Made by a program: the position numbers and the translations under genes
DNA from: Aradus depressus
Lineage: Eukaryota > Arthropoda > Insecta > Hemiptera > Aradidae
Length of the DNA: 64,000 bases
Assembly: GCA_963662175.1 (NCBI GenBank)
Contig: OY759226.1
Location: forward strand, 22,422,946 to 22,486,945
Direction of reading: 5' to 3'
Shown: piece after piece, positions 22,069 to 32,699 of the stretch
How positions within the stretch are numbered: position 1 is the stretch's first letter
Layout: each line of letters starts with the position of its first letter
The notes under the pieces: model-generated
What the model saw: only the letters and a program-made list of their open reading frames with translations
Told to the model about the DNA's origin: nothing
The model's database searches: none

Positions 22069-22435
22069 TACAAGATAATGTGTTGCACTGTTGCCAACCT
22101 CACCTCCAAGATAATGTGTTGCACTGTTGCCAACCTCACCTCCAAGATAATGTGTTGCACTGTTGCCAACCTCACCTTCAAGATAATGTGTTGCACTGTT
22201 GCCAACCTCACCTCCAAGATAATGTGTTGCACTGTTGCCAACCTCACCTCCAAGATAATGTGTTGCACTGTTGCCAACCTCACCTCCAAGATAATGTGTT
22301 GCACTGTTGCCAACCTCACCTCCAAGATAATGTGTTGCACTGTTGCCAACCTCACCTCCAAGATAATGTGTTGCACTGTTGCCAACCTCACCTCCAAGAT
22401 AATGTGTTGCACTGTTGCCAACCTCACCTCCAAGG
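22069..22435. repeat. 36-bp minisatellite, ten copies
   Basis: Ten nearly identical 36-bp units (start CAAGATAATGTGTTGCACTG, then TTGCCAACCTCACCTC). One unit has a C-to-T change at about 22176. Because 36 is divisible by three, long frames stay open on both strands; these are not genes. Confidence 0.97.
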
Positions 22436-22987
22436 TAATTTCATAGTTGTCCCTTCCATCACCTGTCGAGGACATAGCATGTAAAGAGAAAAATTAATAT
22501 TTGGCATTCACTGGGATTGTGAAATATACAGTGTAGTGTAATAGGAAACAGAAAAATTGGCTACTAAAACGCGGCAGGAAATTATTTCTGGTTACTTTTA
22601 AATAAAGATTTGAAAGGGGAAAGTGTTGTAAGTTTCTTACTTAAGTGTGCTTTTGTAAACTTATAATTCTTCTTAATAATTTAGTAGAAATTGTTTTAGG
22701 CACATAAGTGTTTAAGGGACTAATCTATACTAATATATAAAGAGAGAGAGAGATTGTTTATTTGAAATAACTACGAAAAACCCAATAACTCTATTGGTGA
22801 AATAAGGATATAAAACTACTGGAGATTATTCGTATTCCCACAATATTTCACTTTTTTAAAACACTTTTTGCAAGTCGCTGAGATCAAATCGTTCTTAGTG
22901 TAATAAATCCACACTTTCACCGTAGTACGAGGCATTATAATTTGTAATAGACAAAGTGGAATATAAAAATAAAATAAAATAAAAAAT
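22436..22987. other. AT-rich intergenic with a shared repeat at 22808-22985
   Basis: Bases 22808-22985 match 19797-19960 (AAAACTACTGGAGA; AAAACACTTTTTGC; TAATAAATCCACACTTTC). A (GA)n tract is at 22741-22756. No gene is seen. Confidence 0.55.
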
Positions 22988-23088
22988 CTGCGAAATAAAA
23001 CTCACTCCCGGACGAGATTCGAACCTCAAACCATGGTGAGAAAATTCGACCAAAGCCATACGCTCTAGCCCGCACGGCCACCATTACT
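22988..23088 (-). repeat. SINE2 head, reversed
   Basis: The reverse complement reads ATGGTGGCCGTGCGGGCTAG, then CACCATGGTTTGAGGTTCGA, then GTCCGGGAGTGAGTTTTATT. The B box is altered. Body and tail are missing. Confidence 0.85.
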
Positions 23089-23177
23089 GTATTCAAGGAC
23101 AAAATTAAAAATTCCTTTTAATAATTTACTAGATATTGTTCTAGGCACGAACAGTGTTTTAAAAAAAAACTATTCAC

Positions 23178-23420
23178 TTAACATTTTTGCAGAGATATTG
23201 TCAAACACATAATAAAATAAATAAACAAAAACGTATGTTTTTTAAAAATATTGTTTATTTCACAAAATATATGGGAGTACTTTCGGTATTGCTACCATCT
23301 TCAGCCACGACTCAACAAACACAACTTGACAAACACTGTGTACAGTGGCTGAAGATGGTACAGGTGAGCATTTCGTCATTTTCTCTTGCTCTTTATTCAG
23401 CGCAGCGCCACCACTGAAAG
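23178..23420 (-). repeat. Penelope-like family P fragment
   Basis: Begins TAACATTTTTGCAGAGATAT, continues with TTTATTTCACAAAATATATG and the reversed signature GGGAGTACTTTCGGTATTGC TACCATCTTCAGCC, and has a second partial CTGAAGATGGTACAG in the opposite direction at 23347. It is part of the same family as 18339-18539 and 53221-54882. Confidence 0.6.
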
Positions 23421-23573
23421 GGTTATTTTTGACTATTTAATGTATGGTTTTTTTTTTCCTCTTTTACTATATACAATTAGTTATTATTTGTTATTTTTTC
23501 TTTTCTTATTTTTTTGTTTATATTACATATTTTCATATTTTGGTGTAAAAAAATTTTGTTTTATAGATATATA

Positions 23574-23964
23574 CTCGCAGTAATACCCGGCGTTGCCCGG
23601 GGAACTTTGACTTTTCTCCCAATATCTCCTATAAGGCTATTCAGTTCCTCGACATTCATGATGTTATAATTTTCAATTATTCATACGAAATAAGGCTTAT
23701 AGTCCTTCAACTGTAGTAACGCTAGCTTTGGAGCTAAAACTAATTTATTCAAAAAGATTCCTCATTAATCATTGCAGTGGTTTTTGAGTTACAAAGATTG
23801 CATGGGTGGATGCTGGGATGGACCGGATATTGAGGTACTAATACGCCTATAACCTTCCACAGACGATGACGAACAAATTAAAAAAAAAAAATAATGAAAT
23901 CCATCAAGCCGTTCGTGAGTTATAGCGGTACAACGCACAAACATTTTCAGCTTTATATATATAA
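23574..23964 (-). mobile_element. Non-autonomous Helitron-like element, copy 3
   Basis: Short form (one internal block). The 3' hairpin is present but CTAG has become CGAG, and the 5' TC is not preserved, so the ends are eroded. Confidence 0.7.
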
Positions 23965-24062
23965 TGTGAAAATAGCTGATATAGTGAGAAATGATTATTT
24001 CACAGATTGTAAAATAAAAATATATTCTGATCTCTTACAGATTGTATTATTTTTATTTTATG

Positions 24063-24092
24063 TTAGCCGGTTTTCGAGGTTGCCCTCAGACA
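24063..24092 (-). repeat. Penelope-like terminal signature fragment
   Basis: The minus strand reads GAGGGCAACCTCGAAAACCG GCTAAC, the same module as at 4451-4490. Confidence 0.5.
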
Positions 24093-24178
24093 GTAGTATT
24101 AATCTACAAAATTCTAATTGCCAAGACAAACTCATAAAACATTAGACTATATGCACTAAAATGCATAAACATAAAAAC

Positions 24179-24328
24179 TGTTAAGAAATTAGTACGACAA
24201 AATTGCACAACATATTTTCACTTTATTTTACATTTCTAAACTGAGACTAATTTTATAACACATGTATAATATACAAGTCCAACATAATAATAATAACAGA
24301 TGTTTTAATAAACATCAATGTCCTAACA
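24179..24328 (-). repeat. TRIM 3' LTR (minus-strand sense)
   Basis: 150-bp terminal repeat, TG...CA on the minus strand, adjoining the purine tract GGGGAAGAG inside the element. Confidence 0.9.
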
Positions 24329-24480
24329 ACTCTTCCCCGGCAGCGCTGATGACAGCCGGCCTATTTGTACCCCAGGCCTGACGTATGTCATTCTGCTAGG
24401 CGGATGCCGGACTCTGGTGCTGCACCTGGTAGCTACCTTATTTGCACGCGTGGGTTCGGATCCCATCCTCGTTCGCCAAC

Positions 24481-24630
24481 TGTTAAGAAATTAGTACGAC
24501 AAAATTGCACAACATATTTTCACTTTATTTTACATTTCTAAACTGAGACTGATTTTATAACACATGTATAATATACAAGTCCAACATAATAATAATAACA
24601 GATGTTTTAATAAACATCAATGTCCTAACA
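24481..24630 (-). repeat. TRIM 5' LTR (minus-strand sense)
   Basis: 150-bp terminal repeat, 149/150 identical by eye to the other LTR, adjoining the primer binding site at 24478 and below. Confidence 0.9.
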
Positions 24631-24704
24631 AAAACAAACAATTTAAAGAAAAGAAGAAATAAAGCTTCAAAATAACATACTTTACAACACATTCAAAACG
24701 TTTT

Positions 24705-24800
24705 TATTTCGTAGATGGAACTCCTTCCCGGGGCCATGGATGTCGTAAATAACTAGATAACACAGGGACATGGCTAATATGCATCGAACATAAGGCCAAA
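24705..24800 (+). repeat. SINE2 3' part
   Basis: Matches the SINE2 body from TTTTATTTCGTAGATGGAAC to CATAAGGCC followed by a run of A. The tRNA-like head is missing. Confidence 0.85.
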
Positions 24801-24873
24801 AAAAAAAAAACATTCGAAAAACAAATAAAATTCTAATAAATATAAAATACAAAAACTAACTACCTAGAGGGCG

Positions 24874-25067
24874 GGGGCCATGGTGGCCGTGCGGGCTAGA
24901 GCGTAGGGCTTTGGTCGCATGGTCTCACCATGGTTTGCGGGTTCGAATCCCGTCCGGGAGTGAGTTTTATTTCGTAGATAGAACTCCCTCCCGGGGCCAT
25001 GGATGTCTTAAATAATTATACATAACACATTGACATGGCTAATATGCACCGTTCATAAAGCCAAAAG

Positions 25068-25095
<28 letters not shown>
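24874..25095 (+). mobile_element. SINE2, full length, inserted at the edge of a SINE1
   Basis: Complete head (GGCCATGGTGGCCGTGCGGG; GCGGGTTCGAATCCCGTCC) and a long poly-A. It is flanked by the 16-bp duplication AACTACCTAGAGGGCG (24858-24873 and 25096-25111), whose end is the first bases of the following SINE1, so SINE2 came second. Confidence 0.93.
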
Positions 25096-25099
<4 letters not shown>

Positions 25100-25104
25100 A
25101 CCTA

Positions 25105-25451
25105 GAGGGCGCCCGTAGCTCAGTGGTATGCGTGCTTGACTTCTGAGCTCAAGAACGTGGGTTCGTAGCCCGACCGAGGCCCTTAGTTTATTTTATCTAG
25201 GAGGTAAAATAAACTTAAGCACGCCGTCCTTCGGATGGGACGTTAAGCGATGGTCCCTAGCCTGTACGATGTCAGGTACTCGTTAAAGATCCCTGCCCTA
25301 GGTGAATAAAAATTTAGGGTAGGCAAAATTTAGGACTCCCATAGTAGAGTCGGGCTCACGTCCACCAGAGTGACGAAAGAGCGCTTTGGTAGCAGGCGAT
25401 ATGACCTCGTTGTTAAAGCCCAGGCATGAGTCATAAAACCTAACCTAACCT
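25105..25451 (+). mobile_element. SINE1, full length
   Basis: Head AGGGCGCCCGTAGCTCAGTG, B box GGGTTCGTAGCCC, tail CCTAACCTAACCTA. The original duplication AACTACCTA is at 25096-25104 (and 24858-24866, copied by the SINE2) and 25452-25460. Confidence 0.93.
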
Positions 25452-26075
25452 AACTACCTAAAATAATATTAAAGAATAAACTATTTAAAATTTTATGGAT
25501 GGGGACAAATACATTATTCCTGTTCGCAACCATGACATTTTAAATTGTTAATTTTTATATATTATAAATTTTTTTAAATAGTTTTTGTATTTTATATTTA
25601 TTGAAGTATTGGACGACTGCAAGAACGCCGATGGTCGCCGCCGCGGCGCCCCACCATACTACATGCAGCCAACGCCCCAAATTGGGCTGGGGGTTTTGCT
25701 CCTAGCCGACCACAGCCATGGTCTATCAATAAATAAACTTGTAAAGCCCTCTTCCCCGACGATTTAGCGAATTATTATTTTAGCGAGTATTATTTTATTT
25801 ATTTATTTGTTTTTTTAAATATGTTATTTTGAAGCTTTATATATTTTTTTTCTTGCGTAGTTTCTATGGGGAAATTCATTGTCGATTTACAAAAACACAA
25901 CAAATTCGTTAAGTTAGACTCTTGGTTCAGTATAAATAGTTTTGGGTTGTTATAGGGATGTGCCTTTCTGGACCTGTTGGTTTGAGTGAAAGTTCTGCCC
26001 AGTCTGTAGGTCGACATAATTAACATCCAGTTAAACTAAAACACTTCCCTATTCCACGTTTCAAATAATATTATA
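25452..26075. other. Intergenic with a GC-rich patch at 25600-25770
   Basis: Bases 25600-25770 are GC-rich (GTCGCCGCCGCGGCGCC; CCCCAAATTGGGCTGGGGG palindrome) and end near AATAAATAAACTTG. This may be the 3' end of an unidentified retroelement. The 60-residue frame across it shows no known domain. Confidence 0.4.
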
Positions 26076-26555
26076 CAGTAGAACCTCTATAAGTCGAACA
26101 TCAAGGGAGACGCCAAAAAATTCGAGTTATAGAGTTTTCGACTTATGGAGGATTTCGACTTGTAGAGGTTAAGATTCGTTCTTACTAATTTTGAGTTAGA
26201 GAGGTGAAATAAATAAGAATTCAAGTTACAGAGGTGACAAACATATTTATATTTATTATATATCAACAATTGTTAATCCTATTTATAGTATACCTACTCC
26301 TAAATTGTTTTTTAAGAAATAATGATGTACATTGTCGGCAAATTCTTAAAGTCGGTAACTTATTTTTCTTCGAGCTATAGAGGTAATAAGTTTCAAATAA
26401 TCGAGTTGTAAAGGTTGTAAAATAAAACATTGCTATGTTCGAGATATAGAGGTACAATTTATTTTTTCGAGTTATAGAGGGAAAATATGTAATATATACA
26501 ACGAACATGTAATAATGTTCGACTTATCGAGGTTCGATTTGAAGAGGTTCTACTG
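26076..26555 (+). mobile_element. Pogo/Tigger-type MITE, family M1, copy 2 (internally deleted)
   Basis: CAGTAGAACCTCTATAAGTC at the left, its inverse GAAGAGGTTCTACTG at the right, flanked by TA. About 200 bp shorter than the other copies through internal loss. Confidence 0.82.
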
Positions 26556-26577
26556 TATCTGAGTTTAATTTAATAAG

Positions 26578-26637
26578 TTAGTTATTATGACTCATGGCCG
26601 GGCTTTAACAAGGTCATATCGCCTACTACCAAAGCAG
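26578..26637 (-). repeat. SINE1 3' fragment, reversed, split by another SINE1
   Basis: GACTCATGGCCGGGCTTTAA, then CATATCGCCTACTACCA, continuing after the following SINE1 as CTACTACCAGAGCAC at 26981. Confidence 0.8.
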
Positions 26638-26980
26638 AGGGCGCCGGTAGCTGAGTGGTATGCCTGCTTGACTTCTGAGCTCAAGGTCGTGGGTTCGTAG
26701 CCCGACCGAGGCCCTTAGTTTATTTTATCTGTGAGGTAAAATAAACTTAAGCACGCCATCCTTCGGATGGGACGTTAAGCGATGGTCCCGAGCCTGTACG
26801 ATGTCAGGTACTCGTTAAAGACCCCTACCCTAGGTGAATAAAAATTTAGGGTAGGCAAAATTTAGGACTCCCACAGTAGAGTCGGGCTCATGTCCACCAG
26901 AGTGACGAAAGAGCGCTCTGGTAGTTGGCGATATGACCTCGTAGTTAAAGCCCGGGCATGAGTCATAAAACCTAACCTAA
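26638..26980 (+). mobile_element. SINE1 inserted into an older SINE1
   Basis: Full-length copy (GGGCGCCGGTAGCTGAGTGG; tail CCTAACCTAA). It is flanked by imperfect CCTACTACCAAAGCA and CCTACTACCAGAGCA, the target duplication within the older reversed copy. Confidence 0.9.
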
Positions 26981-27800
26981 CCTACTACCAGAGCACTTTC
27001 ATTGTTTAACGACCCATCCGAAAGAAAGGATATAATAAAAGTCATTATTCAATTAATTAGTGCTAATATTCAATATAATCATAAATCCTCATTCTAAATT
27101 TTTTGTCGATAACTTTATTAAATTAGAAGTTATTGCCTAGTGTTTTTGAGTTGTGCCTAGGGTTGCCACCCGTACTTTATTATAAAGTATTGTACGTTAT
27201 TTCGGGTAATTGTACTCTATAGGTACTTTATGAGAACAATAAAGTACGCGAAAATACTTTATTTCGCATGATTTGATTTCTCTGGGATTCATTTTACATA
27301 TAACATACAAAAAAAGGTTGGTCATAAGGATCTTTATGGAGAAATTTCTTTATTAAACAAATTACATAATCAAATATATAGCTCTGAAGGTTTTGCGGAA
27401 TTGTCTACTGCACAAAAATGACAGCAAGTATTTAACAAGACAAAGTTTTTCAAATTTGTAAAAATTAATTTCATTTTTGCTATCAATTCCCGCCACGTCA
27501 GCATTCACAGAGAGACTTTATTAATAACTCATCGAGACAACATCGCACAAGGGGAATGAAAACGTAATTTTCACTCTAGAGCCTGCAGACGTTGAGTTTG
27601 TTTATATTATACAATACCTGTCGCACCTGGTCTCAGATTTACGTCACATTTCTTATGAATGCTAACTAGTTCACTGAACAGAAACGTTGTCGGTGAACCA
27701 TCAGTGTACTTCTCCAGATTTGGCTGGTCGATTTGGATGAAAATTATTACTTGTCGTCGTTAAAATGTTCTGGATTCACATATGAAATTTCATGTAGATA
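26981..27800. other. AT-rich intergenic
   Basis: No gene is seen. Bases 27160-27280 start AGGGTTGCCACCCGTAC and contain several TACTTTAT units facing each other, possibly one end of a hAT-like MITE. Family D blocks are at 27680-27800. Confidence 0.45.
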
Positions 27801-28785
27801 CAGTTAAATCCGGTTATAACGATATTCAAGGGACCAAGAAAAATACATCGTTATATCCGGAACCAAACTGTTAAACCTACATACAAATGTATGGGCTTGT
27901 TAGTGAAAAAAAAGGTGTTTTACAATGATCATAACGAGAAAGTTTACATATTTTTATTTACTTTTTAAAATTTACATAAAATTTACTTACATACATTTGT
28001 AACTGTATACATAAATTACATATACATGGGTACATATGTATTAATTTTCCACAAAAAAATCAATTATTTTAGTTCGCTTGTTTTTTTTTAAGTATAAATT
28101 TTTGCTTACATGGTTATGAAGTTCTTTTAAGGAAGCTGTGGTTTCTGGTTTATTTACATTATCATTTAGGGCGACGTACGTCCGAATGACTCCAAGAGTG
28201 CTGTAGACTTGTGACAAAGTCGGAGTTTTGATGGTCTTCTTCAGTGCCGTCGATGTCATCGTTGTCCTCCTCCTTGCTCTTATTCAAAACAGACGCCACC
28301 ATTGTTTCTTCGGTTGGTTTCTCTGATGTAAAGTCACGTCTTTTTCAAACGTTTCATTGATTTTGTCTCTGTATTTCCAGACTGTCGATATCGTAGTATC
28401 GCTTCGACACTAAGTTTTTGATTGTTTCTCCTTTCTCAATCCTATTTATGATTTTCACTTTTTCTTCAATAGAAAATGCGCGACGTTTGTTCGAAGTCAT
28501 TTTCAATTCAATTTTTACACTGTCACGATCCCTAAGGAGGCAAAAGAAAGACTAATCTGAAACTAGGAATATACGCACTAGAAGGGAAGAAGGAAGTTCG
28601 AAGAAAATTCGACAAGGGGGAAATGGTATGTTTGGAAATGGAATGACTCATTGCGCTCGGAAAGAGTAAACAAGAACCGTGTTTAAAACCCTTTTCTATA
28701 AGGTTCGAATTTTCATCCATTCAAAACTCATACTGTTTTACCCAACTATGTAAGTACATACATATTATATCGTTATAACCGGAAT
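27801..28785 (-). mobile_element. Tigger/pogo-like element with transposase remains
   Basis: The left terminal repeat CAGTTAAATCCGGTTATAAC follows TA; the right end has TATCGTTATAACCGGAAT. The minus strand from 28502 begins MTSNKRRAFSIEEKVKIINR IEKGETIKNLVSKRY, a Psq/CENP-B type helix-turn-helix, then frameshifts near 28390. The minus frame at 28259-28041 (GVIRTYVALND..., ending RTKIIDFFVEN) resembles the C-terminal tail of Tigger transposases. The DDE core is deleted. Confidence 0.78.
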
Positions 28786-29644
28786 GAAAAAACAATTCTT
28801 TTAAGAAACAATTTATCAATAAGTTAATCTGTCTCATATTTATAATAATATCTTTAAGGCAATATCTATAAGTTAATAAATTAATGTAGCCTTAACTGTA
28901 AATAGAAATTGTTACCAACGTATTATTATTTAAAAAATTTCCTGCATTAAATTATTTCCTACCCTGTACCAATTCACACTCACTGCACACATTATTTATT
29001 TATTGTCATTTCTAGAATCAGGTTGTCGGAAAACATGAAATTCCGTTCAAAACTTAACTTTGATTTTTTGACCGATCACATAACTTTCCCTATACTAATT
29101 ATAGTTTAGAGAAAATAAATAGGAGAATAATATAATATATTATCTGCCGAAAAATATACAATTATTTAAATAATTCTTCATTTGGGGAAGTACAACAGTG
29201 TTGATTTTTTTTTTTTTTTTTTTTTTCCAAAATTGCCATTTTAGACGTACTATTAGCGGGATGGTTGATGAGAAGGCAACGAGTGGAACATGTAGTTATT
29301 CCGGTCTGTTGGTGTCTTACACAACGTATATTTGGCTTTTCCAAGTGTAGTCGGACTTCCTGGCAGTACTACCGGAGCGTGTATTCCGGGACATGAGCAA
29401 TCGTATCGTCTTAATAACATTTTGTTGGGTTATAAAAATTGGAAAAAAACAAACAATAAAGATAACATCCGCCATGAATCCGACTCTTTAAACATTGGGT
29501 GAGTTCTGGAACACGCCTTATCCATTCAATTGTCTAAAGATTATATTCATATTGATATAAATCTTCATGAATGAACTTTCACTTCTCCAGCTGTACGAAA
29601 AGGAAGTTTGAAAGGAAGTTAGAAATTTGAATTTTCCAAAAAAA
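28786..29644. other. AT-rich intergenic
   Basis: A family D end is at 29020-29100 (TTTTTGACCGATCACATAAC). A run of T is at 29207-29226. No credible gene. Confidence 0.5.
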
Positions 29645-30210
29645 AAAATTGTGAAACTTTTTCCGCGATTTTTTAATTTTTTTGTTTTTTGATCCATATA
29701 TATTATTTTTATATCGCAAAAGGATTTCTCAATTAACTCAACATTTTAGGTGCAAACAGTTTTATTTATTGGTTTATTTTATTTACATTCATTTGTTAAA
29801 TCAACATTATTTTCGTTGTTAGGAACATCAGAAATCATTTGATTCCAAAGTTGAGACAATAGGTCTATGGTGAGAGAAATAAGAAATGTAGGTTTATGAA
29901 CGCGAGAGAATAGAGAATGAAAAAGAGACGCTGTTTATGACGCCAGCGACGCTAAGCAGGCGTACACTTACTTTGTGTGTTTCATTAGCAGTAGATTGGG
30001 TATTAATATGAAAATATTGTTCCTCCCAACATGATGCAACACTTGTAATTTCTGTACTTAATTTCCTCTTATTGGACGACGGTCCTGGCCATTATCATAT
30101 TCAGAGTCTGCATCACTGCCTGTCATGATTTTAGGGTTCACCAACGAGGTGAGTGAAGCGGAAGAGTGACGGAGAGAGGCGGGGTGGGGAGCGCTCCCCT
30201 CTACTAGCCC
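29645..30210. repeat. Dispersed repeat family E, copy 2
   Basis: Same blocks as 18128-18870, but without the 201-bp insertion. It ends GGGGTGGGGAGCGCTCCCCT. Confidence 0.7.
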
Positions 30211-30440
30211 GCACAACGATCCCAAAATACACTCTTAGAATTAAAAAAAAATTAAATGCTTTCACTCACCCCCGTGCGCAAACCACTCGTTCGATTTCGT
30301 CCAAATTTGGACGGACACTTTAAACCACTTTTTAGGGTGGATCCGGCTTTATAGACATATAATATAATTATAGGTTATTATATACAATAGAAATTGTATT
30401 AATAATGACAGTTATTGTGGCTTTTGCAATGGCCTTGAGT

Positions 30441-30610
30441 ACGAGGTTATATCGCCTACTACCAGAGCGCTTTTTCGTTGCTCCTTAGACAGAAGCCCGA
30501 CTCACACACTAGGGTAGGTCTCTCATATAAAAGATTTAAGGGCCTTGGCCGGGTATCGAACCCGCGATCTTGAGCTCGTTAAGCGCTATCTCTGAGCTAC
30601 CGGTGCCCTA
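30441..30610 (-). repeat. SINE1, reversed, internally deleted
   Basis: The reverse complement has GGGCACCGGTAGCTCAGAGA, then GGGTTCGATACCCGGCC, then GAGTCGGGCTTC. Most of the body is missing. Confidence 0.75.
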
Positions 30611-30945
30611 CTAATTCAGCAATATCTTGTTTCACAATACCCCTGATTCCAATAATGAGAAGAAGAAAAATGTCTACCTGTTATGTAACATCGATTTATA
30701 AAATCGATGTTTTGATATCGATGTTCACCCAGGGAATGGTAGAAATCGTTGACCTTTTGCCAACTTCGTGATCTACCTGATGCGGTGTTTCTTGACTTTC
30801 TAAAGCAAAAAAAAGTATTAGAAAGAAAAAAATATTTTTGATTTCACTTGCGGGAAGCGACATAATTCGTGTGTTTTCAAACATATTTTGGGTCTTATTA
30901 AAAGACAGCCCTAGCTCATTTTGAATGTAAATAAATTTATATAGT
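30611..30945. other. Unassigned intergenic
   Basis: AACATCGAT / ATCGATGTT palindromic units occur near 30687-30725. No gene is seen. Confidence 0.45.
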
Positions 30946-30949
30946 TTTT

Positions 30950-31150
30950 GTGACTCATGTCCGGGCTTTAATTACTAAGTCATATCGCCTATTACCAGAG
31001 CGCTCTTCCGTCGCTCTGGTAGACTCAACAGTGTGAGTCAGAAATGTTGTCCATCCCGGTTTAGTTACTTAGAATGGGGGTCTTTAACAAGAAACTAAAA
31101 TCGCACAGGCTCGGAAGCATCCAAAGGACGGCGTACTCAAAGTATAATAA
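30950..31150 (-). repeat. SINE1, reversed, decayed
   Basis: GACTCATGTCCGGGC, CATATCGCCTATTACCA, then TCGCACAGGCTCGG and GGACGGCGTACTC, in SINE1 order on the minus strand. Confidence 0.7.
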
Positions 31151-31299
31151 TTAATTCTAATCAATTATTTAAATTCAATTATATAACTGGGAAAAACCAG
31201 AAGGAAACGTAATGATTGGTTTTGTAACGTAACTTGTTGATCATGTCAACATTTTCCTACACAAGTGGCATTTAGTCTAGCCCCATTTTTTATACATCG

Positions 31300-31702
31300 G
31301 GTGTTCAGAGATACATTTTTATATTATTATTTATTTATTTTTTAACATAAGAAAAATAAGGAAATTAATGTTTTTTAAAATAACTATCCAAATTGAATGT
31401 ATGGCTTCGAGATATACTGAGAGAAAAAAAAAGTTGTATGTGATTCACCTCCAATTTCGCCACCAATTAATCAAGTTTTCGCTCTCCCACCAAAAAACCT
31501 ATCTTGGCTAAAAGTCATCAATTTACTTACAGTTTAAAAAAAAAAAATTTATGATAAACTTTGTGCCGATATATCGGCAGTTATTAGAGTTTTTTGTGTT
31601 AAGCCACACCCCTTAATTCCCATTTGGCTGATTTAGCTGAAAATCAATAGGTGTCGTCCTCATTGAGTGCTGGATATATATATATATGTATAGAGAGAGA
31701 GA
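31300..31702. repeat. Dispersed repeat family D copy
   Basis: Blocks at 31430-31680: TTCACCTCCAATTTC, ATTAATCAAGTTTTCGCTCT, CTAAAAGTCATCAATTTACT, CCGATATATCGGCAGTTATT, TTTAGCTGAAAATCAATAGG. Confidence 0.65.
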
Positions 31703-32030
31703 GGGCGCCGGTAGCTCAGTGATATGCGTGCTTGCCTTCTGAGCTCAAGAACGTGGGTTCGTAACCCGGCCGAGGCCCTTAGTTTATTTTATCTGTGAGG
31801 TAAAATAAACTTAAGCATGCCGTCCTTCGGATGGGATGTTAAGCGATGGTCCCGAGCCTGTACGATGTCAGGTACTCGTTAAAGACCTCTGTCCTAGGTG
31901 AATAAAAATTTAGGGTAGGCAAAATTTAGGACTCCCAGAGTAGAGTCGGGCTCATGTCCACCAGATTGACGAAAGATCGATCTGGTAGTAGGCGATATGA
32001 CCTCGTAGTTAAAGCCCGGGCGTGAGCCGT
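31703..32030 (+). mobile_element. SINE1, full length, second tail type
   Basis: Head GGGCGCCGGTAGCTCAGTGA, B box GGGTTCGTAACCC. It ends GCGTGAGCCGTAATAACTAC rather than in CCTAA units. Confidence 0.9.
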
Positions 32031-32049
32031 AATAACTACCTATTAAAAA

Positions 32050-32200
32050 AATAAAATTATCTGGCAGGTGAAAAGGTGGGACGTTAGCTATCGTCTGTAT
32101 GTCAGGTACTCATGTCCACCAGAGCGACATAAGAGCGCTTTGGTAGTAGGCGATATAACCTCTAGTTAAAGCCTGTGCATGAGTCACAATAACTAAAAAT
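32050..32200 (+). repeat. SINE1 3' fragment
   Basis: GTGGGACGTTAGC, then CATGTCCACCAGAGCGAC, then GCATGAGTCACAATAACTAA in order. Confidence 0.75.
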
Positions 32201-32219
32201 TATGAAAAATTTATTTTTC

Positions 32220-32463
32220 GAGAATCATGGCCGGGCTTAACAACGAGGTCATATCGCCTACTACCAGAGTTTCGTCACACGTGGACATGAGCCCGTCATT
32301 ACTCTGAGACTCCAAATGTTGCCTTTCATGTAGCGTCCCATCCGAAAGACACGCTCAAAGTTTTTCACCTCGCAGATAAAAAACCAAATTCTTGGGCTGG
32401 ATTTCGAACCTGAGATCGAGCTCTGTAGACTAGCATACTACCTGTAAGCTAACGGCGCCCTCA
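32220..32463 (-). mobile_element. SINE1, reversed, decayed
   Basis: The reverse complement starts GAGGGCGCCGTTAGCTTACA and ends near GCCCGGCCATGATTCTC. A and B boxes are mutated. Confidence 0.75.
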
Positions 32464-32699
32464 AAAATGTTCTTCAAAGAAAGTCACTCTCAAAATCACG
32501 CTGAACAATGAAACAAAAAAACCCGCTGATGCCAACACGCAACGTCATTATATAGTAACGCTAGTATGAAGTGAATATGAGAATACAGAAATTACAGTTC
32601 TTTTGGCAATAGCGGAAGTTATTTAAAAATGGAGGAACCATATAAGCAAACAAAGAATTATTTCACAATTACGGGTCTCAGGAAAATATACAACTCATT

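Larger units (their letters stand above)
24179..24630 (-). mobile_element. TRIM: complete miniature LTR retrotransposon
   Basis: Two 150-bp direct repeats (24179-24328 and 24481-24630) differ at one base, seen near 24250. On the minus strand each runs TGTTAGGACATTG ... TTTCTTAACA, so TG...CA ends with a short inverted repeat. Two bases after the minus-strand 5' LTR comes TGGCGAACGAGGATGGGATC, which pairs with a tRNA-like 3' end (GGGTTCGGATCCC, acceptor strand, CCA) and serves as primer binding site. Just before the 3' LTR is the purine tract GGGGAAGAG. It is flanked by the 5-bp duplication AAAAC (24174-24178 and 24631-24635). The interior is 152 bp, non-coding and GC-rich. It must be mobilised by an autonomous LTR element. 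Confidence 0.93.

Noticed and set aside
22069..22435. CRISPR array
   Set aside because: Units are contiguous without unique spacers, and the DNA is eukaryotic.
21948..22484. A 178-residue frame and two more frames across the 36-bp repeat
   Set aside because: They are open only because the repeat period is a multiple of three. Frames are open on both strands with repetitive peptides and no domain.
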